Source: Pagrus major (lineage: Eukaryota > Chordata > Actinopteri > Spariformes > Sparidae). Taken from it: DNA of 64,000 nt. Below the pieces are notes generated by a model. It was not told the DNA's origin. It saw nothing but the letters and a program-made list of their open reading frames with translations, and made no database searches. Every line of letters begins with the position of its first letter. Position 1 is the first letter of the stretch. Made by a program: the position numbers and the translations under genes. Shown one piece after another: positions 10,749 through 22,172 of this stretch. The stretch covers positions 27,312,910 to 27,376,909 of the forward strand of contig NC_133223.1 of assembly GCF_040436345.1 (NCBI RefSeq), read 5' to 3'.

Positions 10749-11629
10749 ATTAGTTCTGTCTCATATACAGTATTAAAGAAACTCAAAGTCCTGTCAAACG
10801 TTCTTCCTTAAATTTGCACAGTTTAACCAGCTGTTTGCTGTGGCTGTTGAAGTTACATGTAATATCCTCAAGAGTTTTTGCACATTTAGCAAACATGGGC
10901 TTGTTAATCCTTGAAGAATGATTTCAATTCATTTAACTGATATTTGCATTATTTTTGGGGAATGGGAATTTTTTTTACATGTAGCATGCTGAATCATATA
11001 TATCGCTGTCCCATTTGGTGATGCTCTTAAAATGATGATGATTAGGTGTTGTGCTTTTTATTAGCTTCATTTTGAATATCCACATTATTCACATTTAGCC
11101 AATGGTCTACTCAGTTGAATAGTGTCTCCTGTTGTTGAACATGTGTGTGCACATCTCAGGTAATTCATGCAAAAAGGTCTAATATAACATTATTGCACAC
11201 CACACCGTTCAGTCACTTCACTGTTTGCCTTCATGTATTTCAGAATAAAATAGATGAAATGAACAATCAAATGTATATAGTCATTTTTTGTAGTGTATTT
11301 GTCAATGAACTGCTAGTGATTTAACACGAATGATTTCAAGGCCCAGTGTGTCAGATTTAGTCACATCTAGAGGTGAGGTCGCACAATCTAACCATTCTTA
11401 GGTCATTATACACAAACGAAAGCATAATTATGAATTATATATATATATATATACATTCCATTTCTGCCAAAAGATCCCCATAAATCTTCCACACTGGACC
11501 TTTAACACAGAAAAATAAAATAAAAACTGGATGACTGAGGCCAAGATTTAGAAAAGACAATAGCTTCAGTCTTCTAGCATGATATCATGTACGTAGCAAA
11601 TGCATTTTCAAGACATAAATTACCAGTTT
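10749..11629. other. L4 3' flank
   Basis: No gene. Shared 3' block followed by a diverged and shortened form of flank block B (about 11,160-11,560), with a short TA run near 11,436-11,453. Confidence 0.5.
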
Positions 11630-11829
11630 AAAACATCAATGCATTTCTTCCCAAAAGACAATATCATTTTAAACTAATCAATTTAGCCCTTTTCTTCCAA
11701 AACTCCCTAACCTCTCCCTCATCCATACCACACTTTGCACAGTTCCCCAGGAACTTGACCATAAAAGCATTCTGAACAGCCGAGGACTGTTTTGGTAGTT
11801 CCTGGGTCCAAATCTGAGGAAGGCCAGGT
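11630..11829. repeat. Left half of a split repeat
   Basis: Matches 19,431-19,642, including AACTTGACCATAA and TTTTGGTAGTTCC. Similarity stops at AGGCCAGGT (11,829). The continuation resumes at 18,522, so this and 18,522-18,772 look like two halves of one copy. Confidence 0.7.
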
Positions 11830-12140
11830 ACCATTTCCTTGTACCTGTTATGATCCAGTTCAAAAAAAGTACCTGATGTATGCCTGTGTTTGTGTGTAAA
11901 AAGATGAATATGTTATGAAATATGAATTTGAGGTAATAACTTTTATAATAAGATATAGAAATGTGGTCAATGTGTGTATATATATTATGTATACTGTATT
12001 ATAAGCTATGTATGTATGTGTGAGGGTATGTACGTAGATGTGTGTGCATATAGGTATGTAAATGTACATGTGTTCAGCACATATGCATATATGGGTGTTT
12101 ATGTAAATATATTTATATATAATATGAGATTCATGAATTG
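11830..12140. repeat. Low-complexity TA/TG-rich segment
   Basis: Dominated by irregular TATG, TGTG and TATA runs. No gene. It forms the left edge of the 6.7-kb insertion. The opposing open frames here (11,860-12,371) come from the low-complexity sequence. Confidence 0.5.
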
Positions 12141-12620
12141 TACATATACACAAGATGGCAGTCGTAGAGAAAGAGAGCTAAGGCCTGCCCTCTTCCAGGT
12201 CACGACGGTGGAGAGGAGGTCGTGTGGCTCGGGCACCACTTGGCGATGCCTTGGCCTGCTCAGTCGTCTCCTGGAACCACACACTTTACATATATTATAA
12301 TTTGTATCAGATATTCTGTCAATGCAACTTGTAAACTGTGATTTTGTTGTTCTTTTCTGTACATGCGACATCTATTGCATGTCTGTCCATCCTTGGAGAG
12401 GGATCCCTCCTCTTTGGCTCTTCCTGAGGTTTCTTCCATCTCCTTTTTTTCCCCGTTAAAAGTTTTTTTTTCCATCAACATGGCAAGTTTTTCCTCACTC
12501 GAATCGAGGATCTAAGGAAAGAGGATGTCGTGCACTGTACAGATTGTAAAGCCCATTGAGGCAATGTGATTGTGATTTTGGGCTACATAAATAAAATTGA
12601 TTTGATTTGATTTGATTTGA
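12140..12620 (+). mobile_element. L2/CR1-type retroposon 3' part (LINE tail or SINE)
   Basis: The 3' end reads TTGTAAAGCCC, then GGGCTACATAAATAAAATTG, then a 5-bp repeat (TTTGA)n to 12,620. A conserved GAGGTTTCTTCC stretch lies upstream. This arrangement is typical of L2-clade LINEs and SINEs that borrow their tail in fish. No reverse transcriptase frame is present, so it is 5'-truncated or a SINE. The 5' boundary is uncertain. It abuts the Gag-like fossil on its right. Confidence 0.65.
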
Positions 12621-15600
12621 AATATGCGGCTCTCAGGTACCTATAGTACTCTTTGGGAGGCTCATGCTTCTTTTGCATGATGGCTAAGACAGAAAGGGTG
12701 GCAGAGGCAGGGTCGGTGTACAATGAATACTTATCCCACAGAGCATGACAAAGGGCAGAATAGTTGTCTCAGGTTCCTGGTGGGAGTGTCTCCATGAAGA
12801 CATGGATGCTCCTGGCTGTAGTCTTCCAGACCAGCTATAGTTTCTCACGTGTTGGGCGTGAGGAAGATTGAAGAGACAATGCTCGAGCTCTCGAAGATGA
12901 TCAACAATGTTTGACTCTGGGTTAAAGCGTTCTATGTCTCTTGTGAGGGACTCAATCTGACGAATGCGCATGCCATTTTCCAAGGCTGGACTTGTGTCAT
13001 CTGAGTCTTCTGAACTGCTAGAGTCCCTCATATTGCTAAAGATAAGAGAAGATAAGATAAGATGTTCCTTTATTGATCCCCCTTGGGAGAAATTTGCAGG
13101 TAACAAAGCAGTACAGAGAGAAATAACAAGTAGCAGCACAAGAGTAAGTCTCAAAAAATAGAGACAATAAAAAAGAGAATATTTGAAAAATAAAATAATT
13201 TGAATAGAAAATATAATAAAAACTCTTAGAATAAAGATAAACATACTATATACAGTAACTGTCCTTGTATGTACATAACTTGTGCAATATATGATAAGTG
13301 TGCCTGTGCAAATGTGAAATGTGCAGGGTTCCTGAGATAATAAATAACAACAATGTGCAATGTGCAGGGTTCCTGAGATAATAAGAAACACCAGAACAGA
13401 AAACAGTCAGTCTTTGTGACATAAAGTGTATGGTTGAGTCCTTAGTCAGTGGAGAAAGGAGGTGTTGGGAGCTGTGGTGGTGGTGTTGTGTAGTCTGATC
13501 ACTGACGGTATGAAAGAGGCCCCCAAGCGCTTTGAGGCACGTGGTTGGATGAGTCTGTGGCTGAACGTGCTCCTGAGTTGCCTCAGCTCGGCGTAGAGAG
13601 GGTGAGAGGGATTGTCCATTATAGCTTGCAGCTTTCCTCTCATCCTCCTCTCTGTCACCGCCTCCACACTGTCCAGTTTCATCCCCACCACAGAGCTGGC
13701 TTTCCTCACCAGTTAGTTCAGCTTGAAGGCACCACCGCTTCCGATGCCACCTCCCCCAGCACACTGCAAAGAATATGACACTCGCTACCACAGACTGGTA
13801 GAACATTCGTAGCAGCCTAGTGTACATGTTGAAAGACCTGAGCCTCCTCAGAAAGAACAGCCTGTTCTGTCCCTTCCTGTAGAGGGCCTCAGTGTTGTCT
13901 GACCAGTCCAGTTTATTGTTCAGATGCACCCCAAGGAACCTGTAGGTGTCCACCATCTCCACCCCCTCCCCCTTTACGGAAACAGGTGTTGGGGGGCTCT
14001 TCCTGTGGCAGAAGTCCACCACAAGCTCCTTGGTTTTCCCGATGTTGAGCCGAAGGTGGTTCCTGCCACACCATCCCACAAAGTTCTCGTCTAGTTCCCT
14101 GTATTCCTCCTCCTTATTGTCTGTGACACATCCAACATTGGAGGAGTCGTCAGAGAACTTCTGCAGGTGGCATGTCCGGGAGTTCTAGCAAAAGTCAGAG
14201 GTGTAGAGGGTGGACAAAAATGGTGAAAGAACAGTTCCCTGGGGTGTGCCAGTGTTGCTCGTCATCACATCTGACAGGCAGTGTCGCTGCCTGGCATACT
14301 GTGGCCTGTCCATGAGGTAGTCTGTAATACATGCCAACAGGTCCTAATCAACCTGCATTACTGAGAGCTTCTCAGCCAGCCGGACTGGCTGGACCGTGTC
14401 AGAAGCACTAGAGAAGTCAAAGAACGTGATCCTAACCATGCTTTGTGGCCTCTCCAGGTGCGTGTAAGCTCTGTGAAGCAGGTAGATGATGGCATCCTCC
14501 ACGCCGATGTCAGTCTGGTATGCAAACTGCAATAGGTCCAGGCAGCCGTGCACCAGGGGCCTGAGATACTGCAGGACCAGCATCTCAAAGGTTTTCATGA
14601 TGTGACGTTAGAGCCACAGGTCTGAAGTCATTTGGAGCATGGGGGGTCCCTTCTTTGGCACCGGGACAATGCAGGATGTCTTCCAGAGCGTTGGCACCTT
14701 TTTCAGCCTCAGGGAGAAGCCAAAAAGATCCGTGATCACACCTGCCAGCTGCTCCGCACAGACCTTGAGCACCCTCAGGCTGATGTTGTCCGGTCCTCTG
14801 GCCTTGTTGGTCCTGGTCCTGGCTAGCTGCCGTCTTACGTGGCTGGTTTTGATGGTTGGGATAGTTGTTGTTGTTGGAGGGGGGGTGTCGTGGATGTGGT
14901 GAGGGGATGACTGTCCTCTGGTCTGGACAGAGACCTGAGAGAGGGAGAGGCTGGTGGTGTTGGGAGGGGAGGTGCAGAAGCTGTCATGCCCGGGTCATGT
15001 GACGCAGCAGAGAGGTGGGCAGTGCGGGAGGGGGAAGGGTGTGTAAGCCTGGCCCCAGGTGGTGAGTCAAATCTGTTAAAAAACAGGTTTAGCTTGTCAG
15101 CACGTTCCTTTGTCCCCTCCACTGCTCCTCCCTCCCTTTTCATGCCTGTGATGCTTCTCACCTCCGCCCACACCACTCAAGGGTTCTTCTGCTGCAGCTT
15201 CCCCTCAATCCTCTTCTTGTAGCAGGCTTTAGCCCTCCTCAGTTCCCTCCTCAGCTCTTTCTGAATTCCCTTCTGTGTGTCCTCATTGTCCTCTGCCATG
15301 AAAGCTCTCCTCTTTCGGTTCAACAGGACTTTGACGTCCCTGTTGATCCATGGTTTGCTATCGGGGAAGCAGCAAACCTTCCTGGTGGGAACAACACTCT
15401 CCTCACAGAACTTTAGGTAATCGGTGACACACTGAATGAGACACACACAATGTCGTCACCGTAGTCCTCTTGAAACATCTCCCAGTCAGTTATCCTGTAA
15501 CACTCAACGAACAAAGCGATCAGAATGATGGTCCCCCCTTCACGGTGGGGACGAAGTCTGTTCAAGAAGCAGGCGTGAGCCACAATGTGCATGCAGCTCG

Positions 15601-16300
15601 CCCGTGAATGGGGGTCCAGAACCAGTTATGCTGTTCCAGACATGGTGGTAACCTTGCTCCCTTTGGGGTGTGGTTACAGTGTCACAGCATACGGTGGTGT
15701 GGCTGAGAATGGACTCGCGCACCCTATGCTGGAGTGGGGCACCTGTGTCCACCAAACGGGCCAATGGTGGCGCTGGATAGCCATCAAGTGTCATGGGGTC
15801 AGGGGCAACACCACTGGGAGCAGCTGTGATCCCTAAGTTGACTGGGGTTGCCTGGATCTGTGTATTGGAGTTTATCTGTCTGTTGGACTCCAAACTGTTC
15901 TTCCCGTGTGTGGGAGGTCTCATCTTTCCCGGCCTGGACTTCCTGTCACAGGTGGGAGTTGTCACGCTGCACAGCGTGGTAGCTGTTCTACAGCTGGGCA
16001 AGTCGTTCTTAGTTCACTACGGCTTGCAGCTGAGCTTTGCAGTGGGATAGTAGCACTATTTGACCAAGCACCTCTGGTATGGTGTATTGCAGTTTTCCAG
16101 CTGGGTCATTAACATAGCTTATTAGCTCCTGTAATTTGTCATTGCAGGTGCTAATGTTATAGCTATTTCAGTGGCCTCTGTACTTTATGGAGAGGCGAAG
16201 GAGACCAGCGGCCGCATCCTGCAGGGCTGGGTCGTCTGGCTCGTGGGGAGCTCTGGCTCCTATCACACTGGGGTTTTGTCTACTCATTTTACTGAAGTAG
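12621..16300 (-). mobile_element. LTR-retroelement fossil, Gag-like part, interrupted by a LINE
   Basis: Two minus-strand stretches (about 15,540-16,300 and 12,621-13,035) resemble the N-terminal and central Gag of fish LTR retrotransposons (Gypsy-like most likely, BEL or retroviral not excluded). They lie on either side of the LINE at about 13,036-15,535. I see no protease, reverse transcriptase or integrase of this element. The left side is cut off next to the L2-type retroposon, and the LTRs are not securely placed. It is broken, with several disruptions besides the insertion. It is old enough to have received a LINE that has itself decayed. Confidence 0.55.
13036..15535 (-). mobile_element. 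Jockey-superfamily LINE (Rex1/CR1-like), 5'-truncated and decayed
   Basis: Read on the minus strand. At about 15,446-15,177 is the linker before the reverse transcriptase, with KPWINRDVK and KRRAFMAED. At about 14,598-14,344 are RT fingers with FAYQ and FFDFSSAS (usually FFDFSSAF). Near 14,260-14,220 is GTPQGTVLSP, and near 14,160-14,140 FSDDS, the catalytic Asp-Asp motif. At 14,079-13,750 is the RT thumb region with KTKELVVDF and YRFLGVHLNNKLDW. At about 13,709-13,446 is the C-terminal region. The frames are separate and stops occur, for example between GTPQG and FSDD, so it is dead. The 3' end has GGGATCAATAAAGG followed by a short ATCTT repeat (plus-strand GATAAGATAAGAT at 13,050-13,062). 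No endonuclease domain is visible, so it is 5'-truncated. Confidence 0.85.
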
Positions 16301-17061
16301 TGGCAGGAGCCAGTGGGTTCAATAACTTATATGATTGCTGCCACTGATGCTGATGCACAGATGAGAGGCTTTACCTGTGACTTACAATCCTTCCTGTTAG
16401 TAGATGTTATGCTAATTACTCTCATGCAACCTATCCTGTTAGGATGTTAATGAGGTGACTTCAGCACCTCTGGGGGAGTAATAGCCAAGTTAAAAGTATT
16501 AGTGACCTCAGAATTGAAAAAGCATGTCAACTGTTTAGGACTAAAAGAAAACTAATTACTAATACACTACAGCAATCTACATCTACCTCACACGGGGCAC
16601 CATGGTTGGGATTGATGGTAGGGCAGATGTAGTTATCAGAAATTAAAAAATATTGATAGTAATTATTCAAATTAAATTAATCAAAGTTAATAAAAATTAA
16701 GAATCAAATCATTAAAATGGGGAACCACCCTGGAATCAGGGAATAATAACCAGACCAAAAACAAACTCAAAAGAAGGGTTTACTTAAAATGTAAATATTT
16801 GTAAAATATTTAGAATTAAAGGAACAGTGAAGGAAATGAATCCGAGCACTGACCATCACAACCAGTAATTACCACAAAACAAATACACAAAATAATCACA
16901 GAAAACTGCTCTATACAATATAATAGAATTTATTAATGTTAGCAAATATGTCAAATCAATAATACTTCAATCAACAAAAATCCATCATTCAACTACAGCA
17001 GCTAAACTATGAAACTAAAACAATAAGACAAAATCAAGCAACAAATAACAAACAAGCATGC

Positions 17062-17062
<1 letters not shown>

Positions 17063-17106
<44 letters not shown>
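17063..17106. repeat. (GT)22 microsatellite
   Basis: Uninterrupted 44-bp GT run within the 6.7-kb insertion. The minus-strand frame 17,015-17,206 is produced by it. Confidence 0.98.
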
Positions 17107-17109
<3 letters not shown>

Positions 17110-18214
17110 CACACAAGGAAAGAGCCAAGATGGTGGTCATAGAGAAAGAGAGCCAAGATGGCCGACACGATCTCTTGGAAGATGATGTCACAGAGTGTTC
17201 AAGCATGCACGAGGCTTGAACAAACCATGGCAGAACACCGTTCTCTCACATGCTCTTTTGAATACACACAAGATTCTTCCACAAAGCTAGCTGTGCTACC
17301 ACTCGAAAACAGTATCTAATGTTATGGTGGTCATACATCGAGACACACGTATCTAATGTTATAGCGATGTCATTAACCATAAGTCTCCAACAAGTCACTC
17401 ATAAGATTATGTGTATGTGTCACTCGGAATGTATGTGTGTACGTGTACATGTGGGTTAGTTGAGAGAGAGAGGGGGAAGACAAAGACAAAAAAAGCTAAT
17501 GCTAAAGCGGAAAACTAACAGCAAATAAAAAGGACTCGGCAGTCCACAAACTCACAAACATTGTAGCTTAGAAGCATACAATACACACTAACTTCTAGTA
17601 TCTGCCCAGACACTAATTAAGCCTCAGTCGTAGTCTTCTAGTCTAGTCTTCTTTAATCCAGCTCACTTGCTCACCGTGGATTAAAGGCGTTGCAGGATCC
17701 TGTGGTGGCTGTTTAAACAGTGGAGTCGACGTGGTCATTAAGAAAACAGGTCAAAGTGGACATTTTCTGAGGGGAAATTCTCCTTCTGCAGGGATATGAG
17801 AGACGTTGCGCCACTCTTCTCTTGATCCAGAACGTGTTTGCTAAACACAGGGCAGTTTTGGCTCGTCCAGCGAGATGAAAGACTGCAGCCTAGGCGGGTA
17901 AAATCCAAACATTTGTGTGCTACCTTTTAGCAACAGTTGCGCAGACGAAAGCTGATGCTTCCAGCAACACGTTATGATGGGCCTGGCAATGAAACTACCA
18001 TGCATCTTCTATGTGTATCTGGTCACTGCAGAACTGAAGATGCGTTCAGGTGCACTCTCAGACAATGGGAGATGGGAGTTGTCAAACCTGGTGGGACTGT
18101 GACAAGCAGGCGCCACCGACTGGACACTAGGGTCGGTGCACTTTATTTTGCTTACCAGGCTTTATTAGTGCAATGAGGCCGCTTTTAAGCTTTGGTCTAC
18201 ATGCAGGCCGCTCT

Positions 18215-18248
18215 ATTGTTGGAACCATGGGGTGAGGGTCCCAACAAT
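18215..18248. repeat. Imperfect inverted repeat (hairpin)
   Basis: ATTGTTGGAACC (18,215-18,226) pairs with GGTCCCAACAAT (18,237-18,248) with one mismatch around a 10-bp loop. It could mark the end of a mobile element. Confidence 0.6.
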
Positions 18249-18249
18249 G

Positions 18250-18521
18250 TCGAATAGTATATAGTTAGATGGGAACATACGAAGCTACAGAGGTCAGGAA
18301 TGGAAGTAAATTGATTATGATTAATTACTGAGTTGTGGAGAAGGGGTAAGATTAACTAAGTGTATACCCCTTCCTACTCCATTCCGGGCATGTCAATGCT
18401 TGTTAATGGAATATACTTTGTATCATGCTTTTCATTTTATTATGCTTATTTGTCGAACTAATTTAACTTTCTGGTTTGTTTTGTTTTGTTTTCACATGTC
18501 CGAAATAAATTTGCATTCATT
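18250..18521 (+). mobile_element. Probable retroposon 3' end
   Basis: The sequence ends CCGAAATAAATTTG followed by CATTCATTCA, directly against the resumed split repeat at 18,522. The ATACCCCTTCCTACTCCATT stretch recalls 3' untranslated regions of fish LINEs. No coding part is seen. Family not assigned. Confidence 0.4.
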
Positions 18522-18772
18522 CAGTCTGGAGGATAGGTGAGAAAACAAAAGATTAACTAAAAATAAAGATATTTAAACACTTCATCTTGTCAGATGTTTC
18601 TTTTGAATATGATGTGTTTTTTGTGACTCTGGAAGTAATGCCAAGCAACTTAACATATCACAACCATTAAGGTTTCACAGCTTCATGTTCATTAATCACC
18701 AAACACCTCAGCCACCTGGCGGCTAGATGGTAGGATTCAAGTAACCAAGTGTTGTATGATGATGTGTGATGT
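18522..18772. repeat. Right half of a split repeat
   Basis: Matches 19,644-19,889, including CACCAAACACCTCAGCCACC, starting exactly at CAGTCTGG. With 11,630-11,829 it makes one copy interrupted by 11,830-18,521. Confidence 0.7.
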
Positions 18773-19430
18773 TTGATGCTTTACCAGTCAGCAAAGGAAT
18801 TAGTCGGATGGACCAAACCGCATGAAGGTCTCAAACATCCTGGCCAGGTTGGAAAAACTTGCCTCTGGGGAAGTGGTTGTGTCCACTATGGGCTGGAAAC
18901 CTTCCTAAAAAGCTCCCTCTGTGGCACCCTTTTCTGTGCTAGGCTCCACTTGCTGCTGCTGCTGTTGCTGACATCACTGCTGGCCTTTTGGCAACATCTT
19001 AAACTATCCTTTACTTCTGACACCACATGTAAGGTTGGTCCAGGGTTGAAGGCAACAATGAGTTAACAGTTAACTGTTTAGCAGTTACTTTAATTTCCCT
19101 TTTCAGCAGCGGAAGTGTGTAGCATATTTACACTGGTGATCAGCTTGACCCAAACCAATGGAAAAAAAAATATCATGACTTTCAAATAGGAAAATGAGGA
19201 AAACCAGCCAATTACCAGCCAATCTCCCCTTGAATTTGGGGCCCCTTCAGCTCTGGACCCTGCAGCCTGTTCAGCTGCATTCACTGACTCCTGCGCCTTA
19301 TAAGCAGAAAGTCTTCCTACTGCAGGAGATGACAGTTAGCCAACCAATTAACTAACCATCAGCTAATATCAGTTCTTTGTCTATCATCTGATAGAAAACA
19401 TCTATAGATTTCCAGCAACAACAATAACAA
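18773..19430. other. Unassigned intergenic DNA
   Basis: No recognisable gene or repeat. The open frames at 18,773-19,066 (+) and 19,090-19,284 (-) have no familiar motif, and I treat them as chance. Confidence 0.5.
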
Positions 19431-19889
19431 CAAAAACAACAATACATTTCTTCCCAAAAGACAACATTATTGTAAAATAATCAATTAAGCCCTTTTCTGT
19501 AAGTTGAATGCAGAACTCCCTAACCTCCCCCTCATCCATACCACACTTGGCACATTCCCCCAGGAACTTGACCATAACAGGATTCTGATCAGGTGAGGAT
19601 TGTTTTGGTAGTTCCGGGGTCTAAATCAGAGGAAGGCCAGGTGCAGTCTGGAGGAAAGGTGAGGAAACAAAAGATTAACCAAAAAAAATCAAGATGTTAA
19701 AATACTTAATCTTGTCAGAGGTTTCTTTTGAATATGCTGTGTTTTTGAGACTGTATTGACATACACCTTAACATAACACAACCATTGAGGTTTCAGAGCT
19801 TCATGTTCATTAATCACCAAACACCTCAGCCACCTGCTGGCTAGTTTGTAGAATTAAAGTGACTGAGTGTTGTATGATGTTGTGTGATG
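19431..19889. repeat. Uninterrupted copy of the split repeat
   Basis: Joins, without a gap, the two segments that are 6.7 kb apart at 11,630-11,829 and 18,522-18,772. It gives the pre-insertion structure of that copy. The junction lies at 19,642-19,644. Confidence 0.7.
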
Positions 19890-20500
19890 TGTGTTATACT
19901 AAAAGGTTATGAGGTATCCCCATGATAGACCTATTTGTAAGGAAAGTTGATTTTTATGTCTCATTCCCAACTGGTCAAAAACTGACGCTGTGGGACTGTA
20001 AGACATGTCGGCCACCATCACAAAGCGTCAGTTTTTTATATTACCATGCATGTTTTATTTTTCAGTTGAACGATTTTGTCAGACTATTTGTTTTTCATGT
20101 ACCGTCCAGAAGGTGATGTCCCTCTGTCCTACTGCATATATTATCCCTTGTTTCTAAGCATCCTGATGGTCCTCGCATGCTTCTGTATTTCCTCTTTTAA
20201 AACTGAAATTCAGGAGTGCACGATAGGAGACATGTACTAGACTAATAAGAGCAAAATTTAGAAAGGCCACACCACAGGCCACTCTAAAACATCTTTATGA
20301 AACCGGAGCAAGGAGCTAGTTTATTGTCAATGCCTTAATGGCATAAGTAGCCTACGGTGTGCCGAAGAAATTATTTTCCAAGTGATGAAAATTATACATT
20401 TAATGGTAGTTCAAGAATTCTGCTCTCCAAGTGCCATAAAGTTCTATATTGTTATTTTCATGCACTGCATTTACAGTAGATTGCATCATCCTGAAAATAA
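19890..20500. other. L5 5' flank
   Basis: No gene. Receptor upstream block resumes here after the mobile-element region. Confidence 0.55.
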
Positions 20501-20508
20501 GAGGATTG

Positions 20509-20566
20509 ATTGGCTGGTTTGATTTCTAAGCGTGTGTGTCGATGTAGTCAGACAAGATATTAAAAA
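20509..20566 (+). promoter_or_regulatory. Putative promoter of L5
   Basis: ATTGG at 20,509-20,513 and ATATTAAAAA at 20,557-20,566; ATG at 20,635. Confidence 0.5.
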
Positions 20567-20634
20567 GTGAGGAGAGAGAGCAGACACTGTGAGGGACGGA
20601 GTTACCCTTCACAGGAACAACAAGTTTTCTAACC

Positions 20635-21567
20635 ATGATGAATAATGTTTCTCAAATAACAATGTTTTTTCTTTCAGGTTTAAATGAAACAAATAACCAC
20701 AGATTTACTCTCTTCTTTCTCACTTTACTGTGTTACTGTGTGATTTTGCTGCTAAATATTTCTGTTATTGTGACCATCATCATGGATAAAAACCTGCATG
20801 AACCAATGTATATTTTAGTGTGTACCTTTTGCATGAATGCACTCTATGGGACAACAGGTTTCTACCCCAAGTTTCTCTGGGATCTGCTTTCTCCTGTTCA
20901 TGTTATGTCTTATTCTGGATGTCTTGTTCAGGCTCAAGTAATTATCTCATTTGCTTTCAGTGATCTGTCTATTCTTTCCGTCATGGCATATGACAGATAT
21001 GTGGCTATATGTCGACCACTGGAGTACCACTCTGTCATGGCAAAGCAAAAACTCACTGCGTTAGTCTGTTTCTCTTGGATGACACCTTTTTGCATGGTGG
21101 GTATAAATGTGTTTCTAACATCTCGATTAAAGTTATGCAGCCCATATATCTCCAGATTGTTTTGTATGAATTGGATGATTGTTAAACTTGCTTGTTTCCC
21201 AGCTGAAACTGCTGTTAATAACATAGTTACATACATTACAATAATCTTTTACTTATTTCATGGTATATTCATAGTTCTATCCTACATGTATCTCATTAAA
21301 ACATGTGCACATTCTATAGAAAATCAGGCAAAGTTCATGCAAACATGTGTTCCACATTTAACCTCCTTACTCATTTTTCTTGTAACTATACTTTCTGATG
21401 TAATTATTATGAGATATGGTTCAAAAGATTTACCTCAAGCCTTTAAAAACTTTGTTGCAATAGAAATTCTTGTCATACCTCCCTTAATGAATCCATTAAT
21501 TTACGGTTTCAAATTGACCAAAATTCGAAACAGAATTCTGGTTGTTCTTACTTTAAAAAATCAATGA
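20635..21567 (+). CDS. Olfactory receptor L5 (intact, 310 aa)
   Basis: Full-length receptor with the landmarks given for L2. Residue 3 is Asn (MMNNVS), leaving the NVS sequon intact, and NET is kept. The TM3 pocket is VIISFAFSD, the same as in L10 and close to L7 (VVISFAFSD). TM4/ECL2 (CMVGINVFLTSRLKLCSPYI) matches L7, while the segment after TM6 (TILSDVIIMRYGSKD) matches L1 and remnant L9. It is therefore a combination of modules found elsewhere in the array. It is the first receptor right of the mobile-element block. Confidence 0.95.
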   Translation: MMNNVSQITMFFLSGLNETNNHRFTLFFLTLLCYCVILLLNISVIVTIIMDKNLHEPMYILVCTFCMNALYGTTGFYPKFLWDLLSPVHVMSYSGCLVQAQVIISFAFSDLSILSVMAYDRYVAICRPLEYHSVMAKQKLTALVCFSWMTPFCMVGINVFLTSRLKLCSPYISRLFCMNWMIVKLACFPAETAVNNIVTYITIIFYLFHGIFIVLSYMYLIKTCAHSIENQAKFMQTCVPHLTSLLIFLVTILSDVIIMRYGSKDLPQAFKNFVAIEILVIPPLMNPLIYGFKLTKIRNRILVVLTLKNQ

Positions 21568-21784
21568 CTTTTGTCTTATATACAGCATTAAAGAAACTTA
21601 CAGTCCTATGTCTAATGTTCTTCATTATATTTGCAATGTTTAACCAGCTGTTTGCTGCGGCTGTTAGAGTTAAATGTAATATCCTCAAGAGTTTTTGCAC
21701 TGTTAGCAAACATGACCTTGTTAATCCTTGAAGAATGTCTTTTTAACTGAAAGTTTTAATTTTGTTAAACTGAAATTTGTGTTT

Positions 21785-22172
21785 CATTTCATCACTTGGG
21801 GGAGGAGGAAATAGATAGCCGGCAATACTGCAATACTGTGTCACTGTGCAATAACTTATTTATCTATTTATCTATTTATTCACATACATACCTGGACACT
21901 CTTACTTTCGTGCAATAATTTCTGTACAATAACACATATACAGTCCTCTACATTTATATTTATTTTATTTTATTTTATTTATCCTATTTTATTTCATTTT
22001 ATTTTATTTTATTTTTATTGTATTCTATTGTATTTTGTTCTATTCCTATCTTTATTTTCTATTTTTAGCTAAGAGTTTATTGTGAACTGTATGCTGCTGG
22101 AAATTCAATTTCCCTGAGGGAGTCATCCCAACGGGATCAATAAAGTGAAGTCTAAGTCTAAGTCTAAGTCTG
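21785..22172 (+). mobile_element. LINE 3' untranslated end (Rex1/CR1-like), inserted in the L5 flank
   Basis: It carries TTTTA-rich runs (about 21,957-22,025), then CAATTTCCCTGAGG, then GGGATCAATAAAGTGAAG and a TCTAAG tandem repeat ending near 22,172. This is the usual 3' end of Rex1/CR1-type elements. Only the 3' part is present. It interrupts the receptor 3' block: the sequence before it (AACTGAAATTTG) and after it (AAGATTTAGGGTTGCTGAATC) are adjacent in the other copies. Confidence 0.7.

Larger units (their letters stand above)
16301..18250. other. AT-rich part of the insertion, origin uncertain
   Basis: No gene. It may include the LTR or leader of the neighbouring fossil, which would run leftward, but no LTR pair is recognised. 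It holds a 44-bp GT repeat (17,063-17,106) and an imperfect hairpin (18,215-18,248). The motif GTCATAGAGAAAGAGAGCCA near 17,136 has a close match (GTCGTAGAGAAAGAGAGCTA) near 12,162, both preceded by CAAGATGG, so two parts of the insertion share an ancestor. Confidence 0.4.

Noticed and set aside
11860-12371. Overlapping frames on both strands rich in Tyr, Ile, Thr and His
   Set aside because: Produced by TA/TG low-complexity sequence and the L2-type retroposon.
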